Shown: piece after piece, positions 47,577 to 56,774 of the stretch | Layout: each line of letters begins with the position of its first letter | How positions within the stretch are numbered: the stretch's first letter is position 1 | Assembly: GCF_002072155.1 (NCBI RefSeq) | Contig: NZ_BDIY01000008.1 | Span: 96,968-160,967 of the forward strand | Direction of reading: 5' to 3' | Source: Roseovarius sp. A-2 | GTDB lineage: Bacteria; Pseudomonadota; Alphaproteobacteria; Rhodobacterales; Rhodobacteraceae | Length of the DNA: 64,000 bases | Notes under the pieces: generated by a model | Seen by the model: only the letters and a program-made list of their open reading frames with translations | Database searches by the model: none | What the model was told of the DNA's origin: nothing | Position numbers and translations under genes: made by a program

Positions 47577-47688
47577 TCGCGGGTCTCTTTCATATGACAA
47601 CGCCGCCTAGGGCTGTTTTCCAGCTCAGGCGGCGTCAAAAGGAAAACGTGAGGACTATGTAAGCGGGCGCAGGCCCGCTCACAACCTC

Positions 47689-48162
47689 TTATTCAGCGGC
47701 CTGCGCTGTTGTGACCGAAAGCTTGCCCCCGGCTTTCTCGACGGCGTCGATGGCTGACTTGGAGGCGCCGGTCACAGCGATATCGAGTTTCGCGGTCACC
47801 TCACCCTTGGCCAGAACGCGCACACCATCCAGCTTGCGCCGCACCAGGCCCGAGGCCACGAGCACGTCCTCGGTGATCTGGGCCGCGCCGTCGATCTTGC
47901 CGGCCTCGATGAATTTCTGGATCAGGCCGAGGTTCACCACCGCAAAGGATTTGCGGTTCGGCTTGTTGAAGCCGCGCTTGGGCAGACGCTGATAGAGCGG
48001 CATCTGGCCACCCTCGTAGCCCTTGATGGCCACACCCGAGCGGGATTTCTGACCTTTGATACCACGGCCACCCATCTTGCCCATGCCGGAACCGGGGCCA
48101 CGGCCGATGCGTTTCTTGCGCTTGGTCGCGCCGTCGTTGTCACGAAGTTCGTGCAGTTTCAT
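47689..48162 (-). CDS. rplO: 50S ribosomal protein L15
   Basis: This 157-aa protein has the conserved [20 protein letters not shown] and [16 protein letters not shown]15 helps assemble 23S rRNA. The ATG at 48162 follows AAGGAGATAGCGAC; the longer open frame is ignored. Unlike the usual order, rpmD is not directly upstream: about 2.4 kb of other genes separate them. Confidence 0.98.
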   Translation of the reverse strand: MKLHELRDNDGATKRKKRIGRGPGSGMGKMGGRGIKGQKSRSGVAIKGYEGGQMPLYQRLPKRGFNKPNRKSFAVVNLGLIQKFIEAGKIDGAAQITEDVLVASGLVRRKLDGVRVLAKGEVTAKLDIAVTGASKSAIDAVEKAGGKLSVTTAQAAE

Positions 48163-48259
48163 TGTCGCTATCTCCTTGCCGGATGCGGCCCCCAGCGACG
48201 GGAGCGGCCGAACGCGGCTTGCGTGAAAGGTTGAGTCGGGCCCCTCGGGCCACCGTGGG

Positions 48260-48288
48260 CGTATAGACCCGGCCCGCAGCGGGATCAA
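48260..48288 (-). promoter_or_regulatory. Sigma70-like promoter before rplO
   Basis: TTGATC at 48283-48288 and TATACG at 48260-48265 on the minus strand have a 17-nt spacer. The start would give a leader of about 90 nt ahead of rplO. It appears to restart transcription of rplO-secY-adk after the insertion that separates rpmD and rplO. Confidence 0.6.
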
Positions 48289-48299
48289 GGGCGGAGTTA

Positions 48300-48938
48300 T
48301 CAGCCAACCGGCGGGTTGCGCCATGTCGAGGGCGCAAAGGACCGGGTCAGCGCGCGCTCGACCAGATCGAGCCGGTCCTGCCCATAGAACGGGTCGCCGT
48401 CGACGATATAGGTGGGCGAACCGAAGACATTCAATGCGATGGCCTCCGCCGTATTGGCGCGGTGGACGGCCTGTATCTCGTCCGAAAGCGCAGCGGTCAG
48501 GATCGCATCCGGATCGAGCCCACAACCCGCGATCAACGGCGCCAGCGTGGCGGGGTCGGCGATATCGGCATCGTCACGCCAATGCGCGCCAAGGATGGCA
48601 TGCGCCAGCGCATCAGCCCCCGTTCCTGCCTCCTGCGCCGCGATGATCGCGCCATTGGGCAGGGTCAGCGGATTGTCGTGATACGTCGGGCGGTGGCGGA
48701 TCACCTCCACGCCGCGATACTCTGCCCAGTGCTCGATATCACGGCCAAAGAAATAATCCACATGCGCCTGCGTGCGCGCCGCAAAGGACAGCCCGCCCGC
48801 CGCCTCGACCACCGGCGACAGGTCAATCGGCCTGTGCAGCAGTCGCACGCCGTGGCGCGCGCAGATCTCCGACAGGCAGGCAGAGCCGAGCCAGGCAAAG
48901 GCGGAATGGGCGGAGTAGATATAATCGATGCTCTGCAT
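48300..48938 (-). CDS. 2-hydroxychromene-2-carboxylate isomerase/DsbA-fold protein
   Basis: This 212-aa protein starts [17 protein letters not shown], the opening of the HCCA isomerase branch of the thioredoxin-fold DsbA superfamily, with a Ser in place of a CxxC, and has [20 protein letters not shown] near the end. Such enzymes use glutathione in aromatic-ring isomerisations or related reactions. It is cytoplasmic, with no signal. It sits inside the ribosomal cluster on the minus strand and stops 12 nt before the rplO promoter candidate. The substrate is unknown. Confidence 0.85.
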   Translation of the reverse strand: MQSIDYIYSAHSAFAWLGSACLSEICARHGVRLLHRPIDLSPVVEAAGGLSFAARTQAHVDYFFGRDIEHWAEYRGVEVIRHRPTYHDNPLTLPNGAIIAAQEAGTGADALAHAILGAHWRDDADIADPATLAPLIAGCGLDPDAILTAALSDEIQAVHRANTAEAIALNVFGSPTYIVDGDPFYGQDRLDLVERALTRSFAPSTWRNPPVG

Positions 48939-48999
48939 GCGATCATGCTAGGCCGTGCAGCGCGGCGCTGCAAGCGGCGCGTCGCACGGCTCCCCCGTC

Positions 49000-49059
49000 A
49001 TCGTCCGGCCTGACCGGACGATCTCTCGGGCAACAGATCCTCGGGTCAAGCCCGAGGAT
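49000..49059. repeat. Dispersed palindromic pair (CCTCGGG type)
   Basis: Two 9-bp-stem hairpins, atcgtccgg-cctga-ccggacgat (49000-49022) and atcctcggg-tcaag-cccgaggat (49037-49059), are 14 nt apart. The second is of a type repeated widely in alphaproteobacterial intergenic DNA. It marks the region between the isomerase-like and vWA genes. Confidence 0.75.
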
Positions 49060-49134
49060 GACGGTGAAAGCCATCGCACCTCTGGACAAGTTCCCGGCCC
49101 GCGCTACGCTGGAGGAACCCAAACAGGAGCCCCA

Positions 49135-49848
49135 ATGCGCGCCCTTTGCCTTGCCCTCGCCCTCGCCACCCTGCCCGGCCCCGCGCCGCAGGCCGCCACG
49201 GGCTGCGCGCGCGATGCGATGCTGGTCTTCGATGGCTCGGGCTCGATGGACGAGGTGGGCCATGACGCAACCGCGCCGACCCGGATCATCGACGCCCGTC
49301 GCGCGGTGCGCGCGGCGATGCCCGACATCGCCCCCCATCGCCGCGTCGGCCTGCTCACCTACGGCCCCGGCGGGGCGCATGCCTGTTCGGGGATCGACCT
49401 GCGCTTTGCCCCGCGCGCCGATGCAGGCGCGGCGGTGGTGGCGGGCATCGACAGCCTGTCACCCGGCGGCCTCACCCCGCTTGCGACCTCGGTCACAGCG
49501 GCGGTCGAGGTTCTGGGAAAGGACGGCATCGTCGTGCTGGTCACCGATGGCAACGAAACCTGCGGCGGCACGCCCTGCGCGCTCAGCGCACATCTCGCCG
49601 ACACCGCGCCGGGGCTGACCGTGCATGTCATCGGCTTTCGCGTGGTCTATGATCCGTTCTCGTGGAACAGCCCCGAGGCCGGCGACTATGACGGCCAGAC
49701 CGTGGCCAAATGCCTCGCCGAGGCGACCGGCGGGCTGTTCGTCTCGACCGAAACGGTGGACGAACTGGCCGACGCGCTCCGCGTCACGCTTGGATGCCTG
49801 GTGGTGGGCGAAGCGTCCCGGCGGATCACCCCGCATTTGCCGGTCTGA
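49135..49848 (+). CDS. Secreted von Willebrand factor A-domain protein
   Basis: This 237-aa protein has a signal peptide (LCLALALATLPGPAPQAAT) and an A-domain with the metal-ion motif DGSGSM (residues 33-38), SPGGLTPLATS and VTDGNET. These residues bind Mg2+ in adhesion and complex-forming A-domains. It should act in the periplasm or outside. The ATG at 49135 follows CAGGAG. It lies on the plus strand inside the minus-strand ribosomal cluster, so it cannot be part of that operon. Confidence 0.85.
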   Translation: MRALCLALALATLPGPAPQAATGCARDAMLVFDGSGSMDEVGHDATAPTRIIDARRAVRAAMPDIAPHRRVGLLTYGPGGAHACSGIDLRFAPRADAGAAVVAGIDSLSPGGLTPLATSVTAAVEVLGKDGIVVLVTDGNETCGGTPCALSAHLADTAPGLTVHVIGFRVVYDPFSWNSPEAGDYDGQTVAKCLAEATGGLFVSTETVDELADALRVTLGCLVVGEASRRITPHLPV

Positions 49849-49867
49849 TCCGTCGGCGCAACAGTGC

Positions 49868-50305
49868 TTACGATGGGGTGGGCCACTCGAAATCGGGGCG
49901 CAGCGCCTTATAGATCGGGCGGCCGTCGCTGGGCTTCGGCGCGCCGCTCACCGGATCGTAAAAGGCGTGATACGGGGCTGGCGCGATCTTGTCACCATAG
50001 CCCATCAGGCTGGGCACGATGGCGCGGATGCGGTTGTGCTTGTCGTCCACTAAGATCGGCGCACCGCAGTCGCCATAGGTGCACAGATCGAGCGGGCCGT
50101 CGGGATTGTTGGCGTAGAACGGCTGGCGTTTCAGACCGGCCTCGTTATCCACCGCCCCATAGCCATACTTGAAGAACACGCGTTGGGTGGTAGCCTGCCC
50201 GGTGACGCCCTTGCAGACGAAACAGTGGCAGGTGTGATTGTCGATCGAGTCGTGATCGGCATGCGTGTGGATATGAGCGAAACCGCCGGAATATTTATGA
50301 GACAT
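49868..50305 (-). CDS. GFA/CENP-V-like zinc protein
   Basis: This 145-aa protein has CHCFVCKG (Cys26, Cys28, Cys31) and CTYGDCGAP (Cys75, Cys80), the cysteine pattern of the glutathione-dependent formaldehyde-activating (GFA) family, which binds zinc. Members help form S-hydroxymethyl-glutathione or have unknown roles. The ATG at 50305 follows AAGGGGGGA. It converges with the vWA gene and lies downstream of a terminator-like hairpin that follows rpmD. Confidence 0.78.
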   Translation of the reverse strand: MSHKYSGGFAHIHTHADHDSIDNHTCHCFVCKGVTGQATTQRVFFKYGYGAVDNEAGLKRQPFYANNPDGPLDLCTYGDCGAPILVDDKHNRIRAIVPSLMGYGDKIAPAPYHAFYDPVSGAPKPSDGRPIYKALRPDFEWPTPS

Positions 50306-50428
50306 GGTGTCCCCCCTTAATGAATGCGCGCCCGGGGGCGGACCGCCGACCAGGCGCAAGGGAAGAAGACCACGCCCCCCCCAGCCCGGATGGCAGAGAG
50401 ACAAAAAACCCGCGTGATGGTGTAACGA

Positions 50429-50462
50429 AATTCGCCCCGGCCATCTCTGACCGGGGCGAATT
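50429..50462 (-). terminator. Terminator-like hairpin after rpmD
   Basis: A perfect 12-bp inverted repeat (aattcgccccgg / ccggggcgaatt) with a 10-nt loop lies about 63 nt after the rpmD stop, with TTCG following on the minus strand. It would end the rpmC-rpmD block. No long T-run is seen, so efficiency is uncertain. Confidence 0.6.
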
Positions 50463-50476
50463 CCTTCAAAACCTGC

Positions 50477-50522
50477 CGGAAACTTCAAAAGTTTCCGAAC
50501 CGTTTTCAATTCAAGAAAACGG
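50477..50522. repeat. Paired palindrome, copy C
   Basis: Hairpins cggaaactt-caa-aagtttccg (50477-50497) and ccgttttc...gaaaacgg (50500-50522) lie 2 nt apart, directly after the rpmD stop. It has the same design as copies at 33725 and 43476. Confidence 0.8.
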
Positions 50523-50524
50523 GC

Positions 50525-50713
50525 TCAGCCCTTTTCCTCGACGATCTCGACCATGTGCGAGACCTTGGCGATCATGCCACGGACGGCGGGCGTGTCTTCC
50601 AGCTCGCGCGTCTTGTGCATCTTGTTGAGGCCCAGACCGATCAGGGTCTGGCGCTGCTTTTCGGGGCGGCGGATCGGCGAGCCGATCTGCTTGACGACGA
50701 TGGTTTTTGCCAT
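50525..50713 (-). CDS. rpmD: 50S ribosomal protein L30
   Basis: This 62-aa protein ([20 protein letters not shown] and [19 protein letters not shown]) is a typical L30. It lies 12 nt after rpsE. Downstream, the expected rplO is displaced by about 2.4 kb of unrelated genes. Confidence 0.97.
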   Translation of the reverse strand: MAKTIVVKQIGSPIRRPEKQRQTLIGLGLNKMHKTRELEDTPAVRGMIAKVSHMVEIVEEKG

Positions 50714-50725
50714 GTTCCGGTCTCC

Positions 50726-51295
50726 TTACGCTTCTGCCGCATCGGCAGCAGCCGGCGCTTCGTCACCGCGTTTCAGGATGTCGGCGACCTTCTTGCCACG
50801 ACGCTGCGCGACCATGCGCGGGCTGGTCTCTTTCTGGAGACCGTTCAGCGTGGCGCGGATCATGTTATAGGGGTTCTGCGACCCGTTCGACTTGGCGACC
50901 ACGTCCTGAACGCCCAGCATCTCGAACACGGCGCGCATCGGACCACCGGCGATGATACCTGTACCCTGCGGGGCGGTACGCATCACGACCTTGCCCGCGC
51001 CATGACGGCCTTCCATATCGTGGTGCAGCGTCCGGCCCTCACGCAGCGGTACGCGGATCATCGCGCGCTTGGCGGCTTCGGTGGCCTTGCGGATCGCTTC
51101 GGGGACTTCTTTGGCTTTACCCTTGCCAAAGCCGACACGGCCCTTTTGATCGCCAACAACGACCAGAGCGGCAAAGCCGAAGCGCTTGCCCCCTTTTACG
51201 GTTTTCGAAACCCGGTTGATCGCAACCAGGCGATCGGCGAATTCAGGGGTTTCGTCGCGGTCACGCCCGCGCCCCCGGTTGTCATCTCTTGCCAT
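50726..51295 (-). CDS. rpsE: 30S ribosomal protein S5
   Basis: This 189-aa protein has [19 protein letters not shown] and the helix region [18 protein letters not shown], then [16 protein letters not shown]5 contributes to decoding accuracy and helicase activity at the mRNA entry. The start at 51295 ([10 protein letters not shown]) is supported by AAGGA upstream. It ends in an alanine-rich tail. Confidence 0.98.
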   Translation of the reverse strand: MARDDNRGRGRDRDETPEFADRLVAINRVSKTVKGGKRFGFAALVVVGDQKGRVGFGKGKAKEVPEAIRKATEAAKRAMIRVPLREGRTLHHDMEGRHGAGKVVMRTAPQGTGIIAGGPMRAVFEMLGVQDVVAKSNGSQNPYNMIRATLNGLQKETSPRMVAQRRGKKVADILKRGDEAPAAADAAEA

Positions 51296-51401
51296 TCTCG
51301 GCGTCCTTTCCATGCGGCACGGCGTGGTGCCTGATATTGCTCAATCCAGGTGAGCCGAAGCTCCCGGATCATCGAGGCGGCCCCGAGGGGCCGCCTGCGC
51401 C

Positions 51402-51761
51402 TTAGATTTTCAGACCGGCGTCACGCGCGGCGTCGGCCACGGCCTTGACCCGACCATGAAACAGGAACCCGCCCCGGTCGAAATAGGCCTCGGTGACACC
51501 CGCCTTTTGCGCGCGTTCGGCAATCGTGGCCCCGATCTTGGTAGCGGCCTCGACATTGCACTTGCCCACCAGCCCGAGATCCTTTTCGAGGGTCGAGGCG
51601 GCGGCGAGCGTCACACCGTTGACGTCGTCGATCAGCTGCACGCTGATGTTCTTGTTGGAGCGGTGAACGCTCAGGCGCGGACGCCCGGCATTGACCTTGC
51701 GGAGTTTGTTCCGAACGCGCAGGCGGCGTTTGAGGAACAGTTTTCTTTTGCTGTATGCCAT
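51402..51761 (-). CDS. rplR: 50S ribosomal protein L18
   Basis: This 119-aa protein has [19 protein letters not shown] and ends in [20 protein letters not shown], the L18 5S rRNA-binding pattern. An 88-nt gap to rpsE holds a 10-bp hairpin (51375-51396, aggcggcccc and ggggccgcct, no T-run), possibly adjusting expression within the block. Confidence 0.98.
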   Translation of the reverse strand: MAYSKRKLFLKRRLRVRNKLRKVNAGRPRLSVHRSNKNISVQLIDDVNGVTLAAASTLEKDLGLVGKCNVEAATKIGATIAERAQKAGVTEAYFDRGGFLFHGRVKAVADAARDAGLKI

Positions 51762-51772
51762 AGCTCGCGTCC

Positions 51773-52306
51773 TTACTTCTTCTTGCCTTCCTTCTGGAAG
51801 ATGTACTCGTCCTTGTAGCGGATCCCTTTGCCCTTGTAGGGCTCGGGCCGCCGCCAGTCGCGGATATTCGCCGCAACCTGACCGACGAGCTGCTTGTCCG
51901 TGCCTTCGACCACCAGTTCGGTAGGCTTGGGCGCGGTGACAGTCACACCTTCCGGAACGGCGAAGTCGACGTCATGGCTGAGACCGAGGTTCAGCTTGAG
52001 GACGTTGCCCGCCATCTGCGCGCGATACCCGACGCCGCGGATTTCCAGCTCTTTCTTGAAGGTTTCATTGGAACCATGAACCAGGTTGGCGATGACCGTG
52101 CGGGTCATGCCCCACTGCTGGCGCGCGCGCTTGGATTTGCCACGCGGCGTGACGCTGATCTGGCCATCCTCGATGGTGATGGTCACATCGTCGGTCGCCG
52201 TGAAGGATTTGGTGGCCTTCGGGCCCTTCACTTCGATGGTCTGGCCCGACAGGGTCGCGGTGACACCATTGGGCAGAGCCACGGGTTGTTTTCCGATACG
52301 AGACAT
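51773..52306 (-). CDS. rplF: 50S ribosomal protein L6
   Basis: This 177-aa protein has the two L6 repeats and the C-terminal signature [17 protein letters not shown]6 sits near the factor-binding site. It follows rpsH by 12 nt and precedes rplR by 11 nt. Confidence 0.98.
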   Translation of the reverse strand: MSRIGKQPVALPNGVTATLSGQTIEVKGPKATKSFTATDDVTITIEDGQISVTPRGKSKRARQQWGMTRTVIANLVHGSNETFKKELEIRGVGYRAQMAGNVLKLNLGLSHDVDFAVPEGVTVTAPKPTELVVEGTDKQLVGQVAANIRDWRRPEPYKGKGIRYKDEYIFQKEGKKK

Positions 52307-52318
52307 GTCCGGGTCTCC

Positions 52319-52711
52319 TTAGAATACCGTGCAGAGCACTTCGCCGCCAACATTGGCTGCGCGCGCGGCTGCATCCGACATCACACCCTTGGGGGTGGAG
52401 ACAATCGACACGCCGAGGCCCTGACGGACCTGCGGAATGTCCTTGACGCCCATATAGACGCGACGACCGGGTTTGGAGACCCGTTTCATTTCGCGAATGA
52501 CAGGGGTGCCCTCGAAATACTTCAGGCTGATTTCGATCGCCGGGTGACCGTTTTCGCCCGTGATCTGCTCATAGCCGCGGATGTAGCCCTCTGCCGCCAA
52601 CACGTCGAGAACACGCACGCGCATCTTCGAGGCCGGGGTCAGCACCGTGGACTTGCCGCGCATCTGGCTGTTGCGGATACGGGTGAGCATATCGCCGATA
52701 GGATCGTTCAT
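52319..52711 (-). CDS. rpsH: 30S ribosomal protein S8
   Basis: This 130-aa protein starts [20 protein letters not shown] and ends [16 protein letters not shown] plus [17 protein letters not shown]8 binds central 16S rRNA and, in some bacteria, its own mRNA as a repressor; no such mRNA structure was established here. It lies 13 nt after rpsN. Confidence 0.98.
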   Translation of the reverse strand: MNDPIGDMLTRIRNSQMRGKSTVLTPASKMRVRVLDVLAAEGYIRGYEQITGENGHPAIEISLKYFEGTPVIREMKRVSKPGRRVYMGVKDIPQVRQGLGVSIVSTPKGVMSDAAARAANVGGEVLCTVF

Positions 52712-52724
52712 ATCTCTGCCCTCC

Positions 52725-53030
52725 TTACCAGCTCGATTTCACAACGCCGGGCAGTTGCCCAGCAGAGCCCAGATCGCGCAGCGCGATACGGGAAATCTTG
52801 AGTTTGCGGTAATACGCGTGCGGACGGCCCGTCAGCTGGCAGCGATTGTGCAGCCGGGTGGCAGAGCTGTTGCGCGGCAGTTGCGCAAGCGCGAGGGAGG
52901 CGCGGAACCGCTCTTCCATCGGCTTGTCCTGATCGTTGATGACCGCTTTCAGGGCAGCGCGCTTCTTGGCGAACCGGTCCACCAGCTTCTGGCGCTTCTT
53001 CTCGCGCTCGATCATTGCTTTCTTAGCCAT
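52725..53030 (-). CDS. rpsN: 30S ribosomal protein S14
   Basis: This 101-aa protein is the zinc-free long form of S14 ([20 protein letters not shown], no CxxC pair). It lies between rplE and rpsH with gaps of 19 and 13 nt. Confidence 0.98.
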   Translation of the reverse strand: MAKKAMIEREKKRQKLVDRFAKKRAALKAVINDQDKPMEERFRASLALAQLPRNSSATRLHNRCQLTGRPHAYYRKLKISRIALRDLGSAGQLPGVVKSSW

Positions 53031-53049
53031 ATATCTATCCTCCCCCGGC

Positions 53050-53613
53050 TCAGCTGTTGAAGGGCATGTTGAAATGCTTCAACAGCGCCTTGGCTTCAGC
53101 GTCGGTCTTCGCCGTGGTTGTGATGATGATGTCCATACCCCAGACTTCGTCGACCTTGTCGAAGTTGATTTCGGGGAAAACGATATGTTCCTTGAGGCCC
53201 ATGGCGTAGTTGCCACGCCCATCGAACGACTTGCCCGGCACACCGCGGAAGTCACGGATACGGGGCATGGCGATGGTGATCAGGCGATCAAGGAAATCAT
53301 ACATGCGGTCGCCGCGCAGCGTGACCTTGGCACCCAAGGGCATGTCCTCGCGAACGCGGAACCCGGCGATCGAGTTGCGGGCCTTGGTGACGACGGCGCG
53401 CTGACCGGCGATCAGGCTCAGGTCTTCCTGAGCGGATTTCGCCTTCTTGGAGTCGCGCACAGCCTCGGCACCGCAGCCGATGTTCAGGACGATCTTGTCC
53501 AGACGCGGGATCTGCATGTCGTTGGTATAGCCGAACTCTTCCTTCAGAGCGGGCTTGATCACCTCACGGAACTGCGTGCGCAGACGCGGGGTATAGGTTG
53601 CTGTATCAAGCAT
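53050..53613 (-). CDS. rplE: 50S ribosomal protein L5
   Basis: This 187-aa protein has [17 protein letters not shown] and [20 protein letters not shown], then [18 protein letters not shown]5 binds 5S rRNA and the P-site tRNA. Its start overlaps the rplX stop by 8 nt. Confidence 0.98.
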   Translation of the reverse strand: MLDTATYTPRLRTQFREVIKPALKEEFGYTNDMQIPRLDKIVLNIGCGAEAVRDSKKAKSAQEDLSLIAGQRAVVTKARNSIAGFRVREDMPLGAKVTLRGDRMYDFLDRLITIAMPRIRDFRGVPGKSFDGRGNYAMGLKEHIVFPEINFDKVDEVWGMDIIITTTAKTDAEAKALLKHFNMPFNS

Positions 53614-53917
53614 CGATCACGTCCCCCGTGGTCTTGGCAAAACGCACCTTCTTGTCGCCTTCGATCTTGAAGCCGACGCGGGTCGGTTTGCCGTTCTTGT
53701 CGACAATCGCCAGGTTGCTCAGGTCGATAGGCATCGCCTTGGGCAGGCGGCCCCCCTGACTGGTCTGGCTTTGACGGGTATGGCGGATCGCCATGTTGAC
53801 ACCCTCGACCACGGCCTTGCCGGATTTCGGATCAACGCTGGTGATCGTGCCTTTCTGGCCCTTGTCCTTGCCGGCCAGAACGATCACGCTGTCGCCTTTT
53901 TTCAGTTTGGCAGCCAT
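53606..53917 (-). CDS. rplX: 50S ribosomal protein L24
   Basis: This 103-aa protein has the KOW motif [18 protein letters not shown] at the N-terminus and [18 protein letters not shown]24 starts 50S assembly. It overlaps rplE by 8 nt. Confidence 0.98.
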   Translation of the reverse strand: MAAKLKKGDSVIVLAGKDKGQKGTITSVDPKSGKAVVEGVNMAIRHTRQSQTSQGGRLPKAMPIDLSNLAIVDKNGKPTRVGFKIEGDKKVRFAKTTGDVIDA

Positions 53918-53918
53918 C

Positions 53919-54287
53919 TTACAGCACCTCCGGGGCGAGCGAGATGATTTTCATGAAGTTCTTGGAGCGCAATTCGCGCACGACCGGCCCGAAGATACGG
54001 GTGCCGACAGGCTCGCCCGCATTGTTCAGGATGACGGCGGCGTTACGGTCGAACTTGATGGCGGTGCCGTCTTCGCGACGAACCTCCTTGGCGGTGCGCA
54101 CGACGACGGCCTTGCGGACGTCGCCCTTCTTCACGCGACCGCGCGGGATGGCTTCCTTGACCGAGACGACAATGATGTCGCCTACGGATGCGTATTTACG
54201 CTTGGAACCACCCAGAACCTTGATGCACTGAACTCGGCGTGCGCCGGAGTTGTCAGCAACATCCAGATTGGTCTGCATCTGGATCAT
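53919..54287 (-). CDS. rplN: 50S ribosomal protein L14
   Basis: This 122-aa protein has [20 protein letters not shown] and [19 protein letters not shown]14 forms inter-subunit bridges. A 78-nt gap without signals seen separates it from rpsQ, and 1 nt separates it from rplX. Confidence 0.98.
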   Translation of the reverse strand: MIQMQTNLDVADNSGARRVQCIKVLGGSKRKYASVGDIIVVSVKEAIPRGRVKKGDVRKAVVVRTAKEVRREDGTAIKFDRNAAVILNNAGEPVGTRIFGPVVRELRSKNFMKIISLAPEVL

Positions 54288-54365
54288 TTGGTTTCTCCCG
54301 ACCTATGGGGGGCGATGCAATGCCTGGTCCCCAGGGTTTCGACAATGCCGAAAGGCGCTGTCGGC

Positions 54366-54596
54366 TTACGCCTCCAGCACCTCCCAGCGTTTCGTTTTCG
54401 ACTTCGGCGCGCATTCGATGATCCGAACGGCATCGCCGACCTTGTAGGTGTTATTCTCGTCGTGAGCCCGGTACGTCTTGGACTTACGGATGGTCTTCTG
54501 CATCACCGGATGCTTGAAGCGGCGCTCGACCGACACGGTCACGGTCTGGGCGTTGGCGTCAGAGGTCACGACACCTTGAAGAATACGTTTGGGCAT
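54366..54596 (-). CDS. rpsQ: 30S ribosomal protein S17
   Basis: This 76-aa protein has [20 protein letters not shown] and the [10 protein letters not shown] segment of S17. It lies 12 nt after rpmC. Confidence 0.97.
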   Translation of the reverse strand: MPKRILQGVVTSDANAQTVTVSVERRFKHPVMQKTIRKSKTYRAHDENNTYKVGDAVRIIECAPKSKTKRWEVLEA

Positions 54597-54608
54597 CTCA
54601 GGGGCTCC

Positions 54609-54809
54609 TTACTCTGCCGCCGCTTGGGCTTTTTCGTTCAGAATGGTCTTGACACGCGCCGCGTCGCGACGGGCCTTGCGCATCTGAGCGGGGTTCTCAA
54701 GCTGGCCGGTAGCCGCCTGAAAGCGCAGGTTGAACTGCTGCTTCTTCAGAGTGGTGAGGTCCTCCCGGAGTTGGTCCGGGGTCTTGTCACGCAGTTCCTT
54801 GGCGTTCAT
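54609..54809 (-). CDS. rpmC: 50S ribosomal protein L29
   Basis: This 66-aa protein reads [20 protein letters not shown] and ends in a charged helix, as L29 does. The ATG at 54809 is preferred to a start six codons earlier. Here rpmC begins a new block: its usual upstream neighbour rplP is about 2.6 kb away, separated by a promoter and five unrelated features. Confidence 0.96.
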   Translation of the reverse strand: MNAKELRDKTPDQLREDLTTLKKQQFNLRFQAATGQLENPAQMRKARRDAARVKTILNEKAQAAAE

Positions 54810-54933
54810 CGCCTTTTCCTTTCTCAAAACACCGGACGGCCCCTGACGGTTGCTTCAGGGTCACCCGAAACCCGGTGGATGAATTGCTAAACACGCGAAT
54901 CCCCGGGCAGGCCCAAGGGTCGCAGATTGGCGC

Positions 54934-54962
54934 TCTATAAGGGAGGCGGTCGCGCAGGGCAA
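54934..54962 (-). promoter_or_regulatory. Sigma70-like promoter before rpmC
   Basis: TTGCCC at 54957-54962 and TATAGA at 54934-54939 on the minus strand are separated by 17 nt; each matches consensus at four of six positions. A start near 54927 gives a leader of about 117 nt before rpmC. It would drive rpmC through rpmD. Confidence 0.6.
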
Positions 54963-55014
54963 GAGGGAGTTTGGGAAATCGTCCGACCTGCCCGCAGCGC
55001 GTCGGTGCCGCAGC

Positions 55015-55048
55015 AAAAAGAAACGGCCCCGGGTTCCCCCGAGGCCGT
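55015..55048 (-). terminator. Rho-independent terminator of the cold-shock gene
   Basis: A stem ACGGCC(T)CGGG...CCCGGGGCCGT (55023-55048) is followed by TTCTTTTT on the minus strand, 21 nt after the cold-shock gene stop. It prevents read-through towards the rpmC promoter. Confidence 0.8.
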
Positions 55049-55069
55049 CCCAAAGTCCGGTCAGATCGC

Positions 55070-55276
55070 TTATGCGAGCTGCAGGTTCGACGCGCTCTCG
55101 CGGCCGTCACGGCCGGATTCGATGTCGAAGGTCACTTTCTGGTCGTCGGCCAGGCCGGTGAGGCCGGCGCGCTCGACGGCGCTGATGTGGACGAACACGT
55201 CCTTGCCGCCATTGTCGGGCGCGATAAAGCCGAAGCCTTTAGTGGAATTGAACCATTTTACGGTGCCATTGGCCAT
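55070..55276 (-). CDS. Cold-shock domain protein
   Basis: This 68-aa CspA-type protein has RNP1 KGFGFIAP and RNP2 [12 protein letters not shown] for RNA and single-strand DNA binding, acting as an RNA chaperone. A GGAG site precedes the ATG. The 210-nt upstream region (55277-55486) is AT-rich in part and long enough for the structured leader usual in csp genes. It lies between ribosomal blocks, with its own terminator. Confidence 0.95.
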   Translation of the reverse strand: MANGTVKWFNSTKGFGFIAPDNGGKDVFVHISAVERAGLTGLADDQKVTFDIESGRDGRESASNLQLA

Positions 55277-55486
55277 GGTGTAGTCTCCTAGTGTGGTGCT
55301 GCCCGCTTAAGTGCGGCAGCCGCGGCGTGGTCGGTCTGGATCGAGAAACTGACCGCCGGTTTAGAGGAGACAGGTATCGAAAAAGAATAACGTTAGCAGC
55401 ATTCATATGCGCGCGAACGACTCAATTTGCAAGAGCCAAGTTCAAATTACTGATTTTTGAGAGGTTTTGCGCCTCAAACGGCGGAA

Positions 55487-56107
55487 TCAAGCCCAAGCGT
55501 AGTTGAAGCTGACGCTGATCCGGTCCTCCTCGGACATGTTCATCGGCACCTCGTGGCGCAGCCATGATTCCCACAGCAGCACATCGCCCACCTGCGGCCT
55601 GGCATAAACGAAGGTCTGCAACTCCTCCCGCGCGCCTTTGCGGCGGGTCGGCGCGGCCATCATCCGGGCAGAGCGCGGGTCTTCCAGCTTGAGCGCGCTG
55701 GCATCCTCGGGCATCGCCACATAGGCGGTGCCGGAGATCACCGAATGCGGGTGGATGTGGCTGCCATGGCTGCCACCCTCGGGCAGGATGTTGATCCAGA
55801 TATCCTCCAGCTTGAGCGCGCGCCCGTCGAGGTCAAACTCGAGATCCTCGGCAAACGCCGCGACATGCGCATCCAACGCCCTGACCAGATCGGCAAAGAT
55901 CGGAAACCGCCACGGCAGGTCGGTCAGCGAGGCATAGGAGGTGTAGCCGGGATAACCTTCCGTCTCGCACCACTCCTGCCCGGCCTCGTCATCCTCGGCG
56001 ATTGAATAGCACGAGGCCTCCAACTCCTTGGCATCAATGGCGGGGTCGTGCTCGCTCAGGGCGGCACGGTAGAGGCGGGTCACAAAGAGAGAGCTGATCT
56101 GGGACAT
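55487..56107 (-). CDS. Putative 2OG-Fe(II) oxygenase (TIGR02466-like)
   Basis: This 206-aa protein has SHGSHIHPHSVISGTAYV (His117, His119), a distal His185 in LRHEVP and Arg196 in RISVSFNYAW, the order expected of an iron/2-oxoglutarate oxygenase of the TIGR02466 type. It is probably cytoplasmic. The substrate is unknown. It is monocistronic on the minus strand, separated from the cold-shock gene by 210 nt. Confidence 0.75.
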   Translation of the reverse strand: MSQISSLFVTRLYRAALSEHDPAIDAKELEASCYSIAEDDEAGQEWCETEGYPGYTSYASLTDLPWRFPIFADLVRALDAHVAAFAEDLEFDLDGRALKLEDIWINILPEGGSHGSHIHPHSVISGTAYVAMPEDASALKLEDPRSARMMAAPTRRKGAREELQTFVYARPQVGDVLLWESWLRHEVPMNMSEEDRISVSFNYAWA

Positions 56108-56181
56108 ACCCGCTTAATATCGCAACTCAGGCCGCGCGCAAGGGTTGCTAAACGGTTACGCGTCAGGCTGGAGCCCTTGTC

Positions 56182-56700
56182 TTGCGGGTGCTCCATATCG
56201 TGCTTCGATCGACCGTCCTACTGTCGCTGGTCGTCCTTGTGGTGGCGATCATGACCGGGCCTGGCCGGGCCGACCGGTTCGCCGACTGGGGTCCGATGTT
56301 CGCGCCGACGGGCGCGCCGCTCTCCGCGCGGGCCACCGGGCAGCATCACGCCATCGGGCCCTAGCAGATCATCCCAGCCCCCCCCCGGCGGCTGTTGGCA
56401 CGCGCGGGGCTCGACCCGGCCACGCGGTTCGGCCCGACGCTGCAGGACCGGCTGGCCGACATGCTACTCAACAATGCGGGCCTGACGGCGGTGCGCGAGG
56501 GTGCGATCGCCTGCGCGGCGTTCCGGCTCAACCTCGCCCGCGTCTGGGCCGGACTGCCCACCGCCACGGGGCACAGCTATTATCACGGCGTGGCCGGGAA
56601 CCGCGCGGTGCTGAGCCATGACGGCTACCGAAGCGCGGTGGGCGCCATCCTCGGCGGATCAGCCGAGCCGGGACGGACACATCCGCCCGCCTCCGCCTAC
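56182..56700 (+). pseudogene. Decayed lysozyme/muramidase-like gene
   Basis: The frame encodes a signal-like helix, then RATGQHHAIGP, a TAG at 56362-56364, then in the same frame QIIPAPPRRLLARAGLDPATRF, LQDRLADMLLNNAGL and NLARVWAGLPTATGHSYYHG. The two flanks together resemble the muramidase pattern in which Tyr stands at the TAG (HAIGRYQ). The N-terminal region around the catalytic Glu is short or missing, so the gene is also truncated. The end of the homology is near 56700; the frame then runs on into the opposite-strand lipoprotein gene. A non-functional remnant is most likely. Confidence 0.7.
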
Positions 56701-56706
56701 CGAACG

Positions 56707-56733
56707 AAAAACCCCGCGCGATTACGCGCGGGG
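56707..56733 (-). terminator. Rho-independent terminator of the lipoprotein gene
   Basis: A 9-bp stem CCCCGCGCG-TAAT-CGCGCGGGG is followed on the minus strand by TTTTT, 42 nt after the lipoprotein stop. Confidence 0.85.
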
Positions 56734-56774
56734 TATGGTCCGACCGTGCCGGGAGCAGTCCGCCCGGACATGGA

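Noticed and set aside
56182..56700. Prophage or phage lysis cassette
   Set aside because: Only one lysozyme-like fragment is present; no holin, integrase, capsid or tail gene is nearby.
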